A DNA stretch of 64,000 nt from Erpobdella octoculata (lineage: Eukaryota; Annelida; Clitellata; Hirudinida; Erpobdellidae). Each line of letters starts with the position of its first letter. Position 1 is the first letter of the stretch. Under the pieces are notes generated by a model that did not search any database, was not told the DNA's origin, and saw nothing but the letters and a program-made list of their open reading frames with translations. This document shows positions 10,936 to 21,123 of this stretch, in pieces. The stretch is from contig OZ022238.1 in assembly GCA_963978895.1 (NCBI GenBank), positions 15,296,154 through 15,360,153 on the forward strand, written 5' to 3'. The position numbers and the translations under genes were made by a program.

Positions 10936-11951
10936 AAATGTTTTACCAATTTTTTTGTTCTGGCTTCCAGGGCTACAAATGTAAAGCGGAGAAAAAGATT
11001 AAATTTACTTGAAAACTAGATAACAGAAAATGTAAAAACATTAAAATTCAGTATTAAGGTTTTTTTTTTTAAATTATAAGATATGTGTTTCATTATTTTT
11101 TCGAAAAATTAGTTTCCAAGTAACGGTTTCCAAAATAACAAATTACATGTTTTATTAATTTTTGAAAATTTGGTTTCCAGGACTTCAAATGTGGAGGAGA
11201 AACAGGGTTATATTTTTTGTAAAATAACTGCGACTCTGAAACTAAAAATACTACAGATATACAAATTGTTAACTAAATACTACTTAAAAGATAAAGTTAC
11301 AAATGTTTTACCATTTTTTTTGTTCTGGCTTCTAGGGCTACAAATGTAAAGCGGAGAAAAAAATTAAATTTACTTGAAAACTCAATAACAGAAAATGTAA
11401 AAACATTAAAATTCAGTATTAAGGTTTTTTTTTTAAATTATAAGATATGTTTCATTATTTTTTCGAAAAATTAGTTTCCATGTAACGGTTTTGTGCCCGT
11501 TAAAACTGGTTGAGTGCAGGCCTTGACTTTTGTGCTTATGCAATTGGGCAGTTCGGGCCTAAATAACAAGCCAGGCCTAAAGTTTTCTGTCTATGAAATA
11601 AACCGTACCGGGTCTAAAAAATCCGTGTTGGGCACTGTGGATTAAAGTGCTGCACGGACCGCGCCAGGCCGTGATTTTAGGGTCTTCAGACCGGATGGGA
11701 CAAACCTAAAGTCAAGGTGGGACGGGCCGAGATTTTTCGCCAAGGATATAGAATTTTTAGGCCTGTAAAAACGGACCAGGCCCTAATTAGACTGGCCGTG
11801 CAGGGCCTGAAATTTTGGCTTATAAAGCGGGCCGGGCCAAGTTGTCGACGGACCGGACCAAGTCGGGCCGTAAAATATTGTCCCGTGCAGTACGCTACTG
11901 TGGATGCGTATTCTCCTTTTCAAGCGAGCGAAGCCGCGACGGGAATGCTAG
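10936..11951 (+). mobile_element. Helitron family A, 3' part
   Basis: Contains the GGCCGGGCC-rich module typical of this family (11500-11900) and ends GCGAGCGAAGCCGCGACGGG...CTAG at 11948-11951, followed by T. It is the same end as the complete copies, with a few substitutions. Inside it, a ~187-bp block (10935-11122) is repeated at 11299-11485 with 364-bp spacing. It is probably the continuation of the 5' fragment at 3473-3862, split by LINE insertions. No ORF. Confidence 0.7.
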
Positions 11952-12671
11952 TATCTCTATAAATACGGAGATACAAGTAGGGAGGGGTGGAAAAATCCAC
12001 CCCCCCACAGAGTATAAATTTAAATTTTTTTGGTATAATACCTGGTTTTTTGGAAAATGGTTTTAGCTTTTTTGGGAAGAGAAAGTGGAAGTCTTTAAAA
12101 AATGAAAAATACTTATGAATACCCCTCACCGGTCATCAGTTTTTTTGAAAAGAATTTGAAAATTTTTTGAAATGCATCTCCTTACCAGGAATTTCTGTAT
12201 GTGCACCATTAGGTGTAAGGGGATGAATGACGTAATCACATTGCAGGGCAAGTACAGGATTAGTAAAAAAAAAGATGTCCAAAATGGGGTGGGTAGAGTT
12301 TTGTTTTATTTTTGCGTAATAAATAATAATTTTGATGTAGACAGCCGTGAGAGAATCAACATTGTATCAATATACCACTAATAGGGTACAATTTCACGAG
12401 TTCGCTGATTGTATTTTGGCACAAAAAAACAGCTAAACTATGGACCAACGCTGATACACTGTTTATTACCATCCAGTTATTGGTAAATCGAACTAAGATA
12501 TAAAATTGTCTACTCACGCAAAAAGGAATCCAATACGCATTGAATCATCACGAGGTTAAGTAAAGTAAAAATAAACAAATTATAAATAACTAAAGCACGT
12601 TCGAGAAGCCGTCCAAGAAGCTTCAGCACACTGACACGCCGGCAGAGCTTCATGAGTTCACTCCTGAGTAA
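11952..12671. other. No gene seen
   Basis: Unassigned DNA after the Helitron end. A short inverted motif, GTGGAAAAATCCACC, lies near 11988. The small ORFs here have no recognisable content. The last ~70 bp lead into the hAT remnant. Confidence 0.5.
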
Positions 12672-13238
12672 CATTTTAAAAGAATTTATTTTGAAGCCAT
12701 CGACTTGGTGGTCTCTGAATTAGAACGCCGCTTTGACCAAAGTGGATACAGTAGAATGGCTATTTTGGAAAAACGTTTTCTAAACTCACTAGCTTAAGAA
12801 GAAAAAGCCAAGATCTCACTTGGCCGTCCTGATTGTAAAGCGTGCCTTAAAGTGTATGCAGAATTTGACAGACGTTGTCTAGAATTACAGCTTAGCCGGA
12901 GTTTACAAAGCAATGCTTCCGAATATGCAAAGCTACCAGAACAAACCCGAAAACCTTTTGGAGAAGTCGATCATCTTCTAAGGATTTTATTGGTAATACC
13001 AACCTCAAATGCAACCTCAGAGCGAAGTTTTTCTACTTTGCGTCGCCTAAAGACATGGCCGAGAACGACGATGACGCAATATCATTTGAATAATTGCGCA
13101 CTTTGTCATGTGCATCAGAAGACAATTGACTCAGTCAAGTTGGGCTTACTTTGCTGCCAGTTTGTTTGTCTGAGTATCGGCATGACATTTTTGGCAACTT
13201 TTAGTATCGTATATTTTGTAAAAATGTTATTCAAATAA
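12672..13238 (+). pseudogene. hAT transposase C-terminal (dimerisation) fragment
   Basis: Reads FKRIYFEAIDLVVSELERRF, then an in-frame TAA at 12795-12797, then, in the same frame, a segment with LVIPTSNATSERSFSTLRR, KTWPRTTMTQYHLNNC and CHVHQ. This is the conserved hAT C-terminal domain (the SERSFS...LR...R..M...RL pattern), which mediates transposase dimerisation. The N-terminal zinc finger, the catalytic DDE region and recognisable terminal inverted repeats are absent. Homology fades after about 13190. It is a dead fragment of a cut-and-paste element or of a domesticated relative. Confidence 0.82.
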
Positions 13239-14810
13239 AAATATAGTTGATGAGTAATTATTGAAGAAATGCACGTTTATTATTAATACAAACAAGTTAC
13301 AAACTTTAATATTTGAGATTAAGAAATAAAAAAATTTCGTCCTAGAAAGTTGTTTCCCTCCCCCACTTTTCAAAACGATGCGACGTGCCTGATTGAAGCA
13401 ACTACTTCATTTCAGGTTTCTAAGAGTTTTCTTTGATCAATTTTCGCACGAGCAACAGCCAAAATATCAAACGTGTTTGGCGTGTTTTTCTCTCCTTGAT
13501 TTGAATTGTAGTCTACATTTCAATAGAAGGATCTTCGATCAAAAGATACGGCAAACTGTTTTCAAGAAATGCCGAGGCAATAGCGTGGACAGCCTTGTTA
13601 TACGCATTTGAGCCTTTTTTATGTAATTTTTGCGTTCTTTAACAACAAAACAGTTTCCAATCGATGCCTGGTTTTTTACTTCTTACATAACTTTTGCATT
13701 TGCTTCTGTTATGTTTTTCAATTTTTGTTCCTTTAAAAGGTTTTTTAAGGAATTCAACAAATAAGCGTAACAAGTAGCCCGTAAAAAACAGGTTTTTTTT
13801 CACAATTTCAAGATTGTAAAAAAATTCTTTTAAAACGAATTTTTTGAATTGATATTTTTCAACATCTATATAATTGTGTTTGATCTGTTTTTGTTTTAAA
13901 ACATAGATAACTATTATTTTTAATTACAAAACTTTTTTCAAACAATTTTTAAAATTAAATAGAATGTGTTGTCATGAGAAGCAAGCATATATTTCAAATT
14001 TCAGTTCGATTGGATGACGGGAAGCTTGTTAGTTTTCATTTTCAAGGTTTGCAAACATTCAAGCAAACAAGCAAGCAAGCAAAACCAGCGTGAAGTTAAT
14101 ATAAACGATTTAAAAACGAGGGTTTTTACAAATCTCTTATATTTCAGGGTTTACCGAATTTTCCTTTAGTACAAATTTTTCTTCTAAAACAACATTTTTT
14201 GAATTTATATATGTAAACATCTATATAATTTTCAGAAAATTTTCAAACTGTAACAAAATACATTGTTATGAGAAGCGAGCTTATATTTCAAATTTCAGCT
14301 CGATTCGATGGAATAATTAAAAAGCCGGTAAATGCTAAAATATAAGGGATTCGTGAAAAAACATCGTTTTTACGGCTTACTTGTTAAACCTCACATTTTT
14401 AACAGCTCTGCTTTACACACTTGAAGCAATTTTCAAAATGTACCTAATCATTCATTTAAGCAAAAATTCCGAAAGGCAAAAAGCAAAGAAAAGAAAAGAA
14501 ACAAATTTTTACAGGGAAAAACCGGAAGCTGAAATGTTTGCACCCCAACGTTGAATATTATAAAAAAGATCTCGAATATGATTGACAGTTCAATGATTTG
14601 CTTGCTTTTGAGCACACTTTTTGAAAATAAATATTTCATATTTGTCCACATTCTGTTTTTCCCAGATTGGTCGTTTCTGTTTGTGTTTGCCCGTAGGCCC
14701 GTATACATTTGCTTAAGACCAAACATTATTCTGTGTACATCGCAAATAAATATTTTTTGCTGTCCCCGAAATCAATATTATCCTCCACGAACATATTCTA
14801 ATATATCAAG
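13239..14810. repeat. AT-rich region with a diverged ~200-bp duplication
   Basis: No gene seen. Two blocks, about 13835-14030 and 14176-14320, share 'acatctatataatt', 'catgagaagcaagc' versus 'tatgagaagcgagc', and 'tttcaaatttcagttcgatt' with substitutions. They look like two diverged copies of the 3' part of an unidentified repeat. Confidence 0.5.
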
Positions 14811-14885
14811 GGTGCCAGTGGTATTGCGGTAATGCGTTCGCCTTTTGGCAAGGATGGTGGTTCGAACCTAACCGGCGTCTGTAGG
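14811..14885 (+). mobile_element. tRNA-derived SINE head
   Basis: A tRNA-like sequence with an A-box-like TGGTATTGCGG and a near-consensus B box GGTTCGAACCT, spaced as in RNA polymerase III promoters, ending CCGGCGTC. It resembles the head at 21666 (shared GCGTTCGCCT and AACCTA.CCGGCGTC). The folding is imperfect and the sequence continues into unrelated DNA, so it is a SINE head rather than a functional tRNA gene. Confidence 0.6.
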
Positions 14886-15965
14886 GGGTGTGGGGAGGAG
14901 AGGCAAGCACCAGAAACAACTGCCTTTAATTCTTGTGGGGGTTCTCAAACAGGTTTCAGTTTTCTGAAACACTCTAAAGTCCTTAAACCATGGTAATTTA
15001 ATTAGAATATGTTGGTGGAGGATGAGCGTTCATTTAAGGCAAGTGATTGAATTGATTGTTTCTATTGATTGGTTACATATTTTCTTTTACTGGTCACGAG
15101 TAGGCAAAATTACTTGTAATTATTGTAAACACTCGCGGCTGAGGTGTGTGATGAGGCGTGTCTAGTTTTCATCGTCTGATTGAATTCTTTTCCACCTTAT
15201 CTCACTATGTCTCCATCCCTCATTTCTTTCCACCGAGGGCTGAAAACCTTCTTTTTCAGTCAATTGGTATCCGAGTGCTTATGAACGCCTCAACAAAAAG
15301 AGCGATTAAGTAAAGAAAATATAAAGTAAGATTGATTGAATGATAGAATGATAACGCCACTTAAAAGAGCTATACTACTTTGTTATTCATTTGCTCTCAA
15401 AAGCTTATGAATTTATAAAGATTTTCGGATGATGAACTTTGAGCCGTAGGACATCAGTAAAGAGAAGCTCGCTAAGATACAGCCCGCCAAATAAACGCTA
15501 AGAGGAGTAGTAGAAATTAACTAACAACTTAAAAATTGGTAATTTCATTTACATAAAAATTCTCGAAGCTTCATGAAGTAAACGTTTGCCGACACAACTA
15601 AAAGTCACTAATCAGCAATATTTATTTGAAGTGTTGCTGGAAAATCTGACTAACGCTAACTTCTAACTTTATTAAATAAATAAATATTTATTTATTTATT
15701 ATTCAATTTTATGATAATTTATATAGTTTCCCGCGTTTTTATTTTTTACAAGTGAATGTGATATTCATACTGACCTTTATTATTCACACTAGTAATTAAT
15801 AATACCTAGAAATAGCCGTCTATAATAAATTATTTTACAATTTATAATTTATTTTTGTTGCTTAGTTTAGTTAATTAGTGAACGATACAAAATGGATTCA
15901 ACATAACAAGTGAAAGTTACTTAAATAAAACTAAAAACTTGCTTTTAAGAAATCTGAAAAATTTC
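14886..15965. other. No gene seen
   Basis: The first part may be the SINE body. The rest is AT-rich DNA with ATTTATTT runs near 15675-15710. No convincing coding, RNA or repeat feature. Confidence 0.4.
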
Positions 15966-16109
15966 ATGGCGACGGCGACATTGTATCCTGAAAATATTAC
16001 CCCGGTTAAAAGTAAACAAAAGATGTTTGTAGTTACTATGACGATGAAAATTTTTGTTGTCATTATCATATGCTTTTTTAATTTATTTATAATAATTTTG
16101 GTTTCTTAA
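15966..16109 (+). CDS. Candidate 47-aa single-pass membrane micropeptide
   Basis: A short ORF, MATATLYPENITPV..., with a basic stretch KSKQK followed by a long hydrophobic segment (FVVIIICFFNLFIIILV) and a stop at 16107. The topology would be a C-terminally anchored peptide. AT-rich DNA often yields such hydrophobic ORFs by chance and there is no homology to lean on, so the call is weak. Confidence 0.2.
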   Translation: MATATLYPENITPVKSKQKMFVVTMTMKIFVVIIICFFNLFIIILVS

Positions 16110-16292
16110 ATAATTTAATAGTTTTTTTGGTAAATTAAACAATTAATTTTATAACGATCTCTCGAGCTTATAAACGTCCGCGGACATCCCACGGACATCC
16201 GGTGAAGTGAAAGTTAATAAAGGCATGTAATAAAAGACAGACAAACAGACAAACAAACAGTCATTTATATATCAACATAGGCACATATACCT

Positions 16293-16653
16293 GTATGTAT
16301 GTATGTATGTATGTATGTATGTATGTATGTATGTATGTATGTATGTATGTATGTATGTATGTATGTATGTATGTATGTATGTATGTATGTATGTATGTAT
16401 GTATGTATGTATGTATGTATGTATGTATGTATGTATGTATGTATGTATGTATGTATGTATGTATGTATGTATGTATGTATGTATGTATGTATGTATGTAT
16501 GTATGTATGTATGTATGTATGTATGTATGTATGTATGTATGTATGTATGTATGTATGTATGTATGTATGTATGTATGTATGTATGTATGTATGTATGTAT
16601 GTATGTATGTATGTATGTATGTATGTATGTATGTATGTATGTATGTATGTATG
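16293..16653. repeat. (GTAT)n microsatellite, ~90 units
   Basis: About 360 bp of uninterrupted GTAT (CATA on the other strand). It yields artefactual YVCM or THIH ORFs in all frames; these are not genes. Confidence 0.98.
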
Positions 16654-17346
16654 CTCCGAATAGTATAGAATAAGGCGCCGTGGACCAACAGTATCTAGGA
16701 GAACGGCTAACTCTGATTTCAAACCGGGACAGACAGAGTTCGCATAACCTTTTAAGGTGGGTCTGTCTAAGAATAGGAAAACTCTGATTTCAAACCGGGA
16801 CAGCCTTAGTCCGCATTGACCCTTTCGGGTTCGTGGGCCGATGTACTGCATCAGCACGGGAAGTAAACCACCCCGCCTTCCACAAGTTTCCTGCTGCCTT
16901 GCAGGCTGGTCTCGGATGGTCAAAGGCTATGGCAGTAAACCCAGACTAAAAATTAGGTTTGGAGCACCTAAGGTAGTTGGTCGAGCATTGCGACGCCTTC
17001 TGGCACCTCCTGCAACTGAACTGGCACCGGCCGTAACGGCTTGCCTTTTGGCCGGACTCTGCTAGCAAAGCCGAGAGGGGGACCCTGGTTCTGGGACCCG
17101 AGGATCTCCATAAAACTTGCCCATGCTTGCACCAGGAGATGTCACTCCAGCCACGCTGTCTCAGCGCGGGACCAACATGGAGAGCAGCAGTTACCTATTA
17201 TAAGCTCAGGCTCAATTGGCGTAGAGATGGGCGCTAGTGGTTGTTCTCGACGGTGGGAGAAGTTTTTCTGACTTTGGCAACTTTGATCAAACAATCCTTC
17301 GAAACCTCTTCGACGGATCCGACGATTTCCTCAAAATCTGTCAAGT
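16654..17346. other. GC-richer unassigned segment with a short internal repeat
   Basis: GC-richer than its neighbours. The phrase CTCTGATTTCAAACCGGGAC occurs twice (about 16709 and 16782), each followed by related sequence. Frames are broken and I recognise no protein. It could be the 5' region of an unidentified retrotransposon. Its right end runs into the decayed gag. Confidence 0.4.
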
Positions 17347-18020
17347 TCAGCAACACTCAGCTACAGGTCTAACTCTGACGGCACTCCGCCACAAAGCTGG
17401 ATCAATTCTCCCTTCTCTGTTTTCCTCGTGCCCCACCTGATCCGTGCAGTTTGTCCGACCGTCATCTGTCGCAAACTCTGAGACACAGCTAGTGGACTCC
17501 GGTTCAAAATGCGTTTCGCCGCAGCAACCCACATCATTTTCTTCACCAGCAACGCGCTGGTCCATAACCGTGTCAACCACTGTCTCAGCTGTCTCTGCGT
17601 CCAAACTCTCAACTGTCTTGCCATTCAGACCACACTCAGGCAAACCACTGTCAGAAACACTCCTATTTTTATCCTCTTTGTTGTTTTTTCTGACAGCAAC
17701 GCCGCACCGGCTGCTGCTACTCTGTTTTCAAGGCCGACCTGACCGCCAGGAATCAATTCTTCTCCTGCCCTCCCCTGTGCTGCCACGTTTTTTCTCGCTT
17801 GTTGTTTTTCTTGCTCTAACAATTTTCTTTTTAGCTTTCTCCGGCTAACCAGTGCTTCTTCGTCAATATCAAATTCATCATACTCAGGCTCATAGCCTTC
17901 ATTCACTAACGCGGCTAGGAGGCGTTCCCTAAGTTCATCCTTTTGACCTTTATCGCTTAGGTCACGTTTCTCCAGTTCATCTCTCAACTCACTCATCAAC
18001 AGCTCATCCAATGCTTTCAA
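17347..18020 (-). pseudogene. SAP-domain gag-like ORF, decayed copy
   Basis: The N-terminal segment, on the minus strand from 18020, has the SAP-like helix-extended-loop-helix LSDKGQKDELRERLLAALVN, followed by an acidic DEFDIDEEALV and a Lys/Arg-rich helix. After a frameshift near 17640 the homology continues (VVDTVMDQRVAGEE, DVGCCGETHFEPESTSC). It is a clear paralogue of the intact ORF at 57783-59303 but truncated before its long acidic middle. SAP domains bind DNA or chromatin; here it is the N-terminus of an LTR-element gag-type protein. The related LTR lies directly upstream (18053-18217). Confidence 0.75.
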
Positions 18021-18052
18021 AACTATTTTTTAATCCCAATTCTGACACCAAA

Positions 18053-18217
18053 GTTACGATATCGCGAAATCGTATACAGGGTTCTCTGGAGTGGTTTTGT
18101 AGTTTATTGGAAAATAAGGAATAAAGCTTTGTTAAGTTTTTTTTTACTTGCTATAAAGTAACGTTTTGACTTTGTAAGGTCAACGCGCGGTAATTGGTAT
18201 TAAAAACAGCGATATAT
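18053..18217 (-). repeat. Diverged LTR of the SAP-gag element
   Basis: GTTACGATATCGCGAAATCG, 'ttattggaaaataa.gaat.aagctttgt' and 'aaaaacagcgat' correspond in order to the LTRs at 57544 and 59330. The border TTCTGACACC next to it matches the primer-binding region of the related elements. Confidence 0.65.
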
Positions 18218-18222
18218 AAATA

Positions 18223-19128
18223 ATAGAAACTTTTAACAATCCGAGACGATTAAGGGTGGCAGAGGCTTTGTTGATCCAGGAACAAAAACCGGCAATTAAC
18301 AATTTCACTCACATTTTGAAGTTGTTTGATGGCCCAATTGTTCCAAAATTTGGAATTGCAACAAACGTCAATAAAGGAATGAATATGAATAGATTGATGG
18401 AAGGAGATAAACATAAAACAGAGATGACGAACAGAGATCCAAAAAAGAAACTTCTTGAAACAAAGGTAAATAACTGTCAACATTCATCTGACGTTTCAGT
18501 TGGAGAGGCTAGTAATAATTGTGACTCTAAAATCCTAGAGCCCAAACCACTCCTCTACGATAATCTCAACAAGAATAAAACGAGCGTGAAATTTGAAAAT
18601 GATTTGTCCGAAAGAAGAGAACAAAGTGATTGCTGCGAGAAAGAAATTGATATGGTGACCGATGAAGATATACTCAACATCAAAGACATAGAGGATACCG
18701 TCATGGAAAATCTCACTAACCAGAATGAAAGTACACCTGTCAAGATTAATGAAAGGTTTGTGGATACTGAGGTAGATCTAAATAGAGAAACGCCTGTTTG
18801 TTTTAAAAGCCTTGGCTCTAAAAATACGGAGTCAGAATCAATCTCTCTTGATAGTTTCCACACAGATGAAATGGTTGAAGAAAAAGAAAATGACTCGGAA
18901 GAAAAACATAAAAGTAGTAATAATGTCGACGATGAAGATGCTTTCTGTAACTGGGAAGGTAGTGAAGTTGAAGTTGATGGCGATGGCGATGTGGCTAAAA
19001 AATGTGGAACTACACTAATCGGAGAAATTGAGAATGTTTTGATTAATAGTGCAGGTGATGCTGAGACACCTGCGGTGTTTGAACATTTACTTTGCAATCC
19101 AAATATTAATATAAAAAGAAGAAAGTAG
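18223..19128 (+). pseudogene. PLE-1 ORF C-terminus: end of GIY-YIG-like domain plus acidic tail
   Basis: Open reading frame without a proper start. It begins RRLRVAEALLIQEQKPAINN and then LKLF, the pattern that closes GIY-YIG endonuclease domains in PLEs (EALLI...KP.IN...L.LF). About 265 residues of acidic, Ser/Asn-rich low-complexity sequence follow (EEKENDSEEKHK, EVEVDGDGDVAKK), ending NIKRRK before TAG at 19126-19128. PLEs do not generally carry such a long acidic extension, but the minus-strand PLE-2 has a related acidic end. No lesion is visible within the frame; 'pseudogene' reflects the 5' truncation. Alternatively it is an unrelated host ORF fused to a PLE fragment. Confidence 0.5.
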
Positions 19129-19408
19129 AAAACAAAAACTACGGAAAAAGTGAGCGTGAAATCAGCTGTGTGGGTGGCTGGTTGTGTACTTAATTTGTAT
19201 TTTAGTGAGACTTTGGCTGAACGCGTCGACACTTGTTTACTCACTGAAAGCGTGTTTATTAATACTCGGCTACTTTTATTGATTTTACGTCTAACTCTGC
19301 ATGTATTGAAAACAAACTAACTGCTGTTTAATTAACTTTATTATTATAAGTTTGAGAAAGTGTCCTTTTCGATTTTAATATATACCGTTTTATTATTATA
19401 AAGTTTAA

Positions 19409-19577
19409 ATGGTTAAATTAACAGAAACTGGCCAGTCAGCTGGAAAAAATAAAGATTTTAAAACGTTGCTTGGTGTAGTTTCAGAAAGGAAAGATATTGT
19501 TGTTTTGCAAGGTTTATACAAGAAACTGTTGAATGCAAAATGGGCGACAAAGTTCAATGAAACTTGCTTGCGGGAAT
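19409..19577 (+). pseudogene. PLE ORF head, copy 1 (in terminal pseudo-LTR)
   Basis: Begins MVKLTETGQSAGKNKDF and contains the recurrent signature KKLLNAKWATKFNETCLREY before dissolving into (TA)n. The same signature, K..[IL]N.KW...FN..C[LM].E, occurs at 20826, 21060 and 62339. Confidence 0.5.
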
Positions 19578-20288
19578 ATATATATATATATATTTTTTTT
19601 TTTCTTTTAGGCATGCTCTGTTAAAAATGATAGACCACTTTGCGTTGATACGTTTTTTCGCCAAGCTTTCAAAATCTCTTGAATTCATGATAACTCCGCT
19701 TTTTAAATAGATTTATTAAAAACGAGGGCTGACCGATCGGTTTCGCAGAAAAGCATCTTCGGAGCCCTTTAAATTACGAAGTTAAAATGTATTTACTATA
19801 ATGCGAAAATAGAATGAAACTATAAAACGACGAGAATAAACATTAATGAAAACTGAAATAGAAAAACAACGTATGGAAAGTGGAAAGCAAGATATAAAAG
19901 GTAGGTAACTAACGTACAAGATTAGTAAAAACCGAAGCGGAAAATAATTGTAAACAAAACGAAAACATGGCGATAGTGGCCGCAGCGCAGGTATTTACGC
20001 AACTATGCGCTAGGTAATTGTTGTCAGGTGCGCGCAATCAGGCTAGGTACGTCTACCGCGTCGTATTGTTATATTAACGTTGTTGACGAGTCGAGCAAAT
20101 AGCTGGAAAGAAGACACGGACTCCACCGGAAGACGGTCATCCGACGAGTCACCAACGCCGCGGCCACGCACACTTTCCAGACTGGAGTTATCACGTGATG
20201 GGGATCCATGGACGGGACACAGGCCCTGGCCATCATTGCCGACGACGTCAGCGATCGGAAGGTGAGCAGGAGTAAGAGGGCCGACTCC

Positions 20289-20497
20289 TTAGTTGCCACG
20301 AGAAATAAAGTTGTCCTCACCGCTCGCCGATGAAACCAGATGAACATTGTTAAGAACATCGGTTGTCGGAGTCAGAGGACAAATGGCGATTAGAGTGTCT
20401 TCTTCTGGGTCGCCAAAAGAAACGGAATTGTTTTCACCGGTGGCCATCTGAACTTCTTTAACTTCATTAAGAACATCTGTAGTCTGATGGCCAACGG
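20289..20497 (-). pseudogene. PLE-2 ORF C-terminal acidic tail
   Basis: Minus-strand frame reading GHQTTDVLNEVKEVQMATGE, then FGDPEEDTLIAICPLTPTTD and SGEDNFISRGN, with the stop at 20289-20291. It is bounded upstream by the inverted arm, so only ~70 residues survive. It is acidic like the tail of PLE-1 but not obviously alignable to it. Confidence 0.4.
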
Positions 20498-20825
20498 TAC
20501 CTAGCGCATAGTTGCGTAAATACCTGCGCTGCGGCCACTATCGCCATGTTTTCGTTTTGTTTACAATTATTTTCCGCTTCGGTTTTTACTAATCTTGTAC
20601 GTTAGTTACCTACCTTTTATATCTTGCTTTCCACTTTCCATACGTTGTTTTTCTATTTCAGTTTTCATTAATGTTTATTCTCGTCGTTTTATAGTTTCAT
20701 TCTATTTTCGCATTATAGTAAATACATTTTAACTTCGTAATTTAAAGGGCTCCGAAGATGCTTTTCTGCGAAACCGATCGGTCAGCCCTCGTTTTTAATA
20801 AATCTATTTAAAAAGCGGAGTTATC

Positions 20826-20935
20826 ATGAATTCAAGAGATTTTGAAAGCTTGGCGAAAAAACGTATCAACGCAAAGTGGTCTATCATTTTTAACAGAGCA
20901 TGCCTAAAAGAAAACATTATGCCGAAATACGTTCA

Positions 20936-20938
<3 letters not shown>
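20826..20938 (+). pseudogene. PLE ORF head, copy 2 (in inverted arm)
   Basis: MNSRDFESLAKKRINAKW, then SIIFNRACLKENIMPKYVQK, followed directly by (TA)n. The left arm carries the same head on the minus strand, cut after the ACL of the signature. Confidence 0.5.

Positions 20939-21012
<74 letters not shown>
20939..21012. repeat. (TA)n microsatellite
   Basis: About 74 bp of TA between two PLE ORF heads. Probably part of the original TA-rich target. Confidence 0.95.
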
Positions 21013-21019
<7 letters not shown>

Positions 21020-21059
21020 AAATATAAATATACTCTATTGTTGTTCGCAGATTGGGGTC

Positions 21060-21123
21060 TTACGTTAAGAAAATAATAAACAAAAAATGGGCAGTTATTT
21101 TCAATAGAGCATGTATGAAAGAA
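21060..21123 (+). pseudogene. PLE ORF head, copy 3 (cut by a Helitron)
   Basis: SYVKKIINKKWAVIFNRAC, then MKE, repeats the PLE head signature. It is interrupted at 21124 by the CTAG end of a minus-strand family A Helitron. Confidence 0.45.

Larger units (their letters stand above)
18221..19577 (+). mobile_element. Penelope-like element (PLE-1), 5'-truncated, with terminal pseudo-LTR
   Basis: The order on the plus strand is the end of a GIY-YIG-type ORF with a long acidic tail (to 19128), ~280 bp non-coding, then a new ATG at 19409 that opens the N-terminus of the same kind of ORF and runs into a TA repeat. PLE insertions typically end in a pseudo-LTR that repeats the element's own 5' region, so a C-terminus followed by an N-terminus is expected. 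The 5' part, including reverse transcriptase, is missing; the truncation point abuts the old LTR at 18217. Confidence 0.55.
19598..20938 (-). mobile_element. Penelope-like element (PLE-2) with inverted pseudo-LTR arms
   Basis: Two ~419-bp arms, 19598-20016 and 20498-20914, are reverse complements of each other with no difference that I could find, separated by 481 bp. Read on the minus strand the order is: inverted pseudo-LTR (right arm), an acidic ORF C-terminus ending at 20289, ~270 bp of 3' sequence, then a pseudo-LTR in the element's own orientation (left arm) that ends inside the ORF head and a short A-rich tract. Known Penelope insertions are often 5'-truncated with an inverted LTR at the 5' end; this matches. 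The element lies inside a TA repeat (19578-19594 and 20939-21012). Confidence 0.6.

Noticed and set aside
16261..16923. Long ORFs of YIHT/MYVC repeats in all frames (also 56843-57239)
   Set aside because: Produced by the CATA/GTAT microsatellites; no start context or non-repeat protein content.
18555..19244. 229-aa minus-strand Ser-rich ORF
   Set aside because: Antisense shadow of the acidic plus-strand PLE-1 ORF (Glu/Asp codons read as Ser/Phe/Leu).
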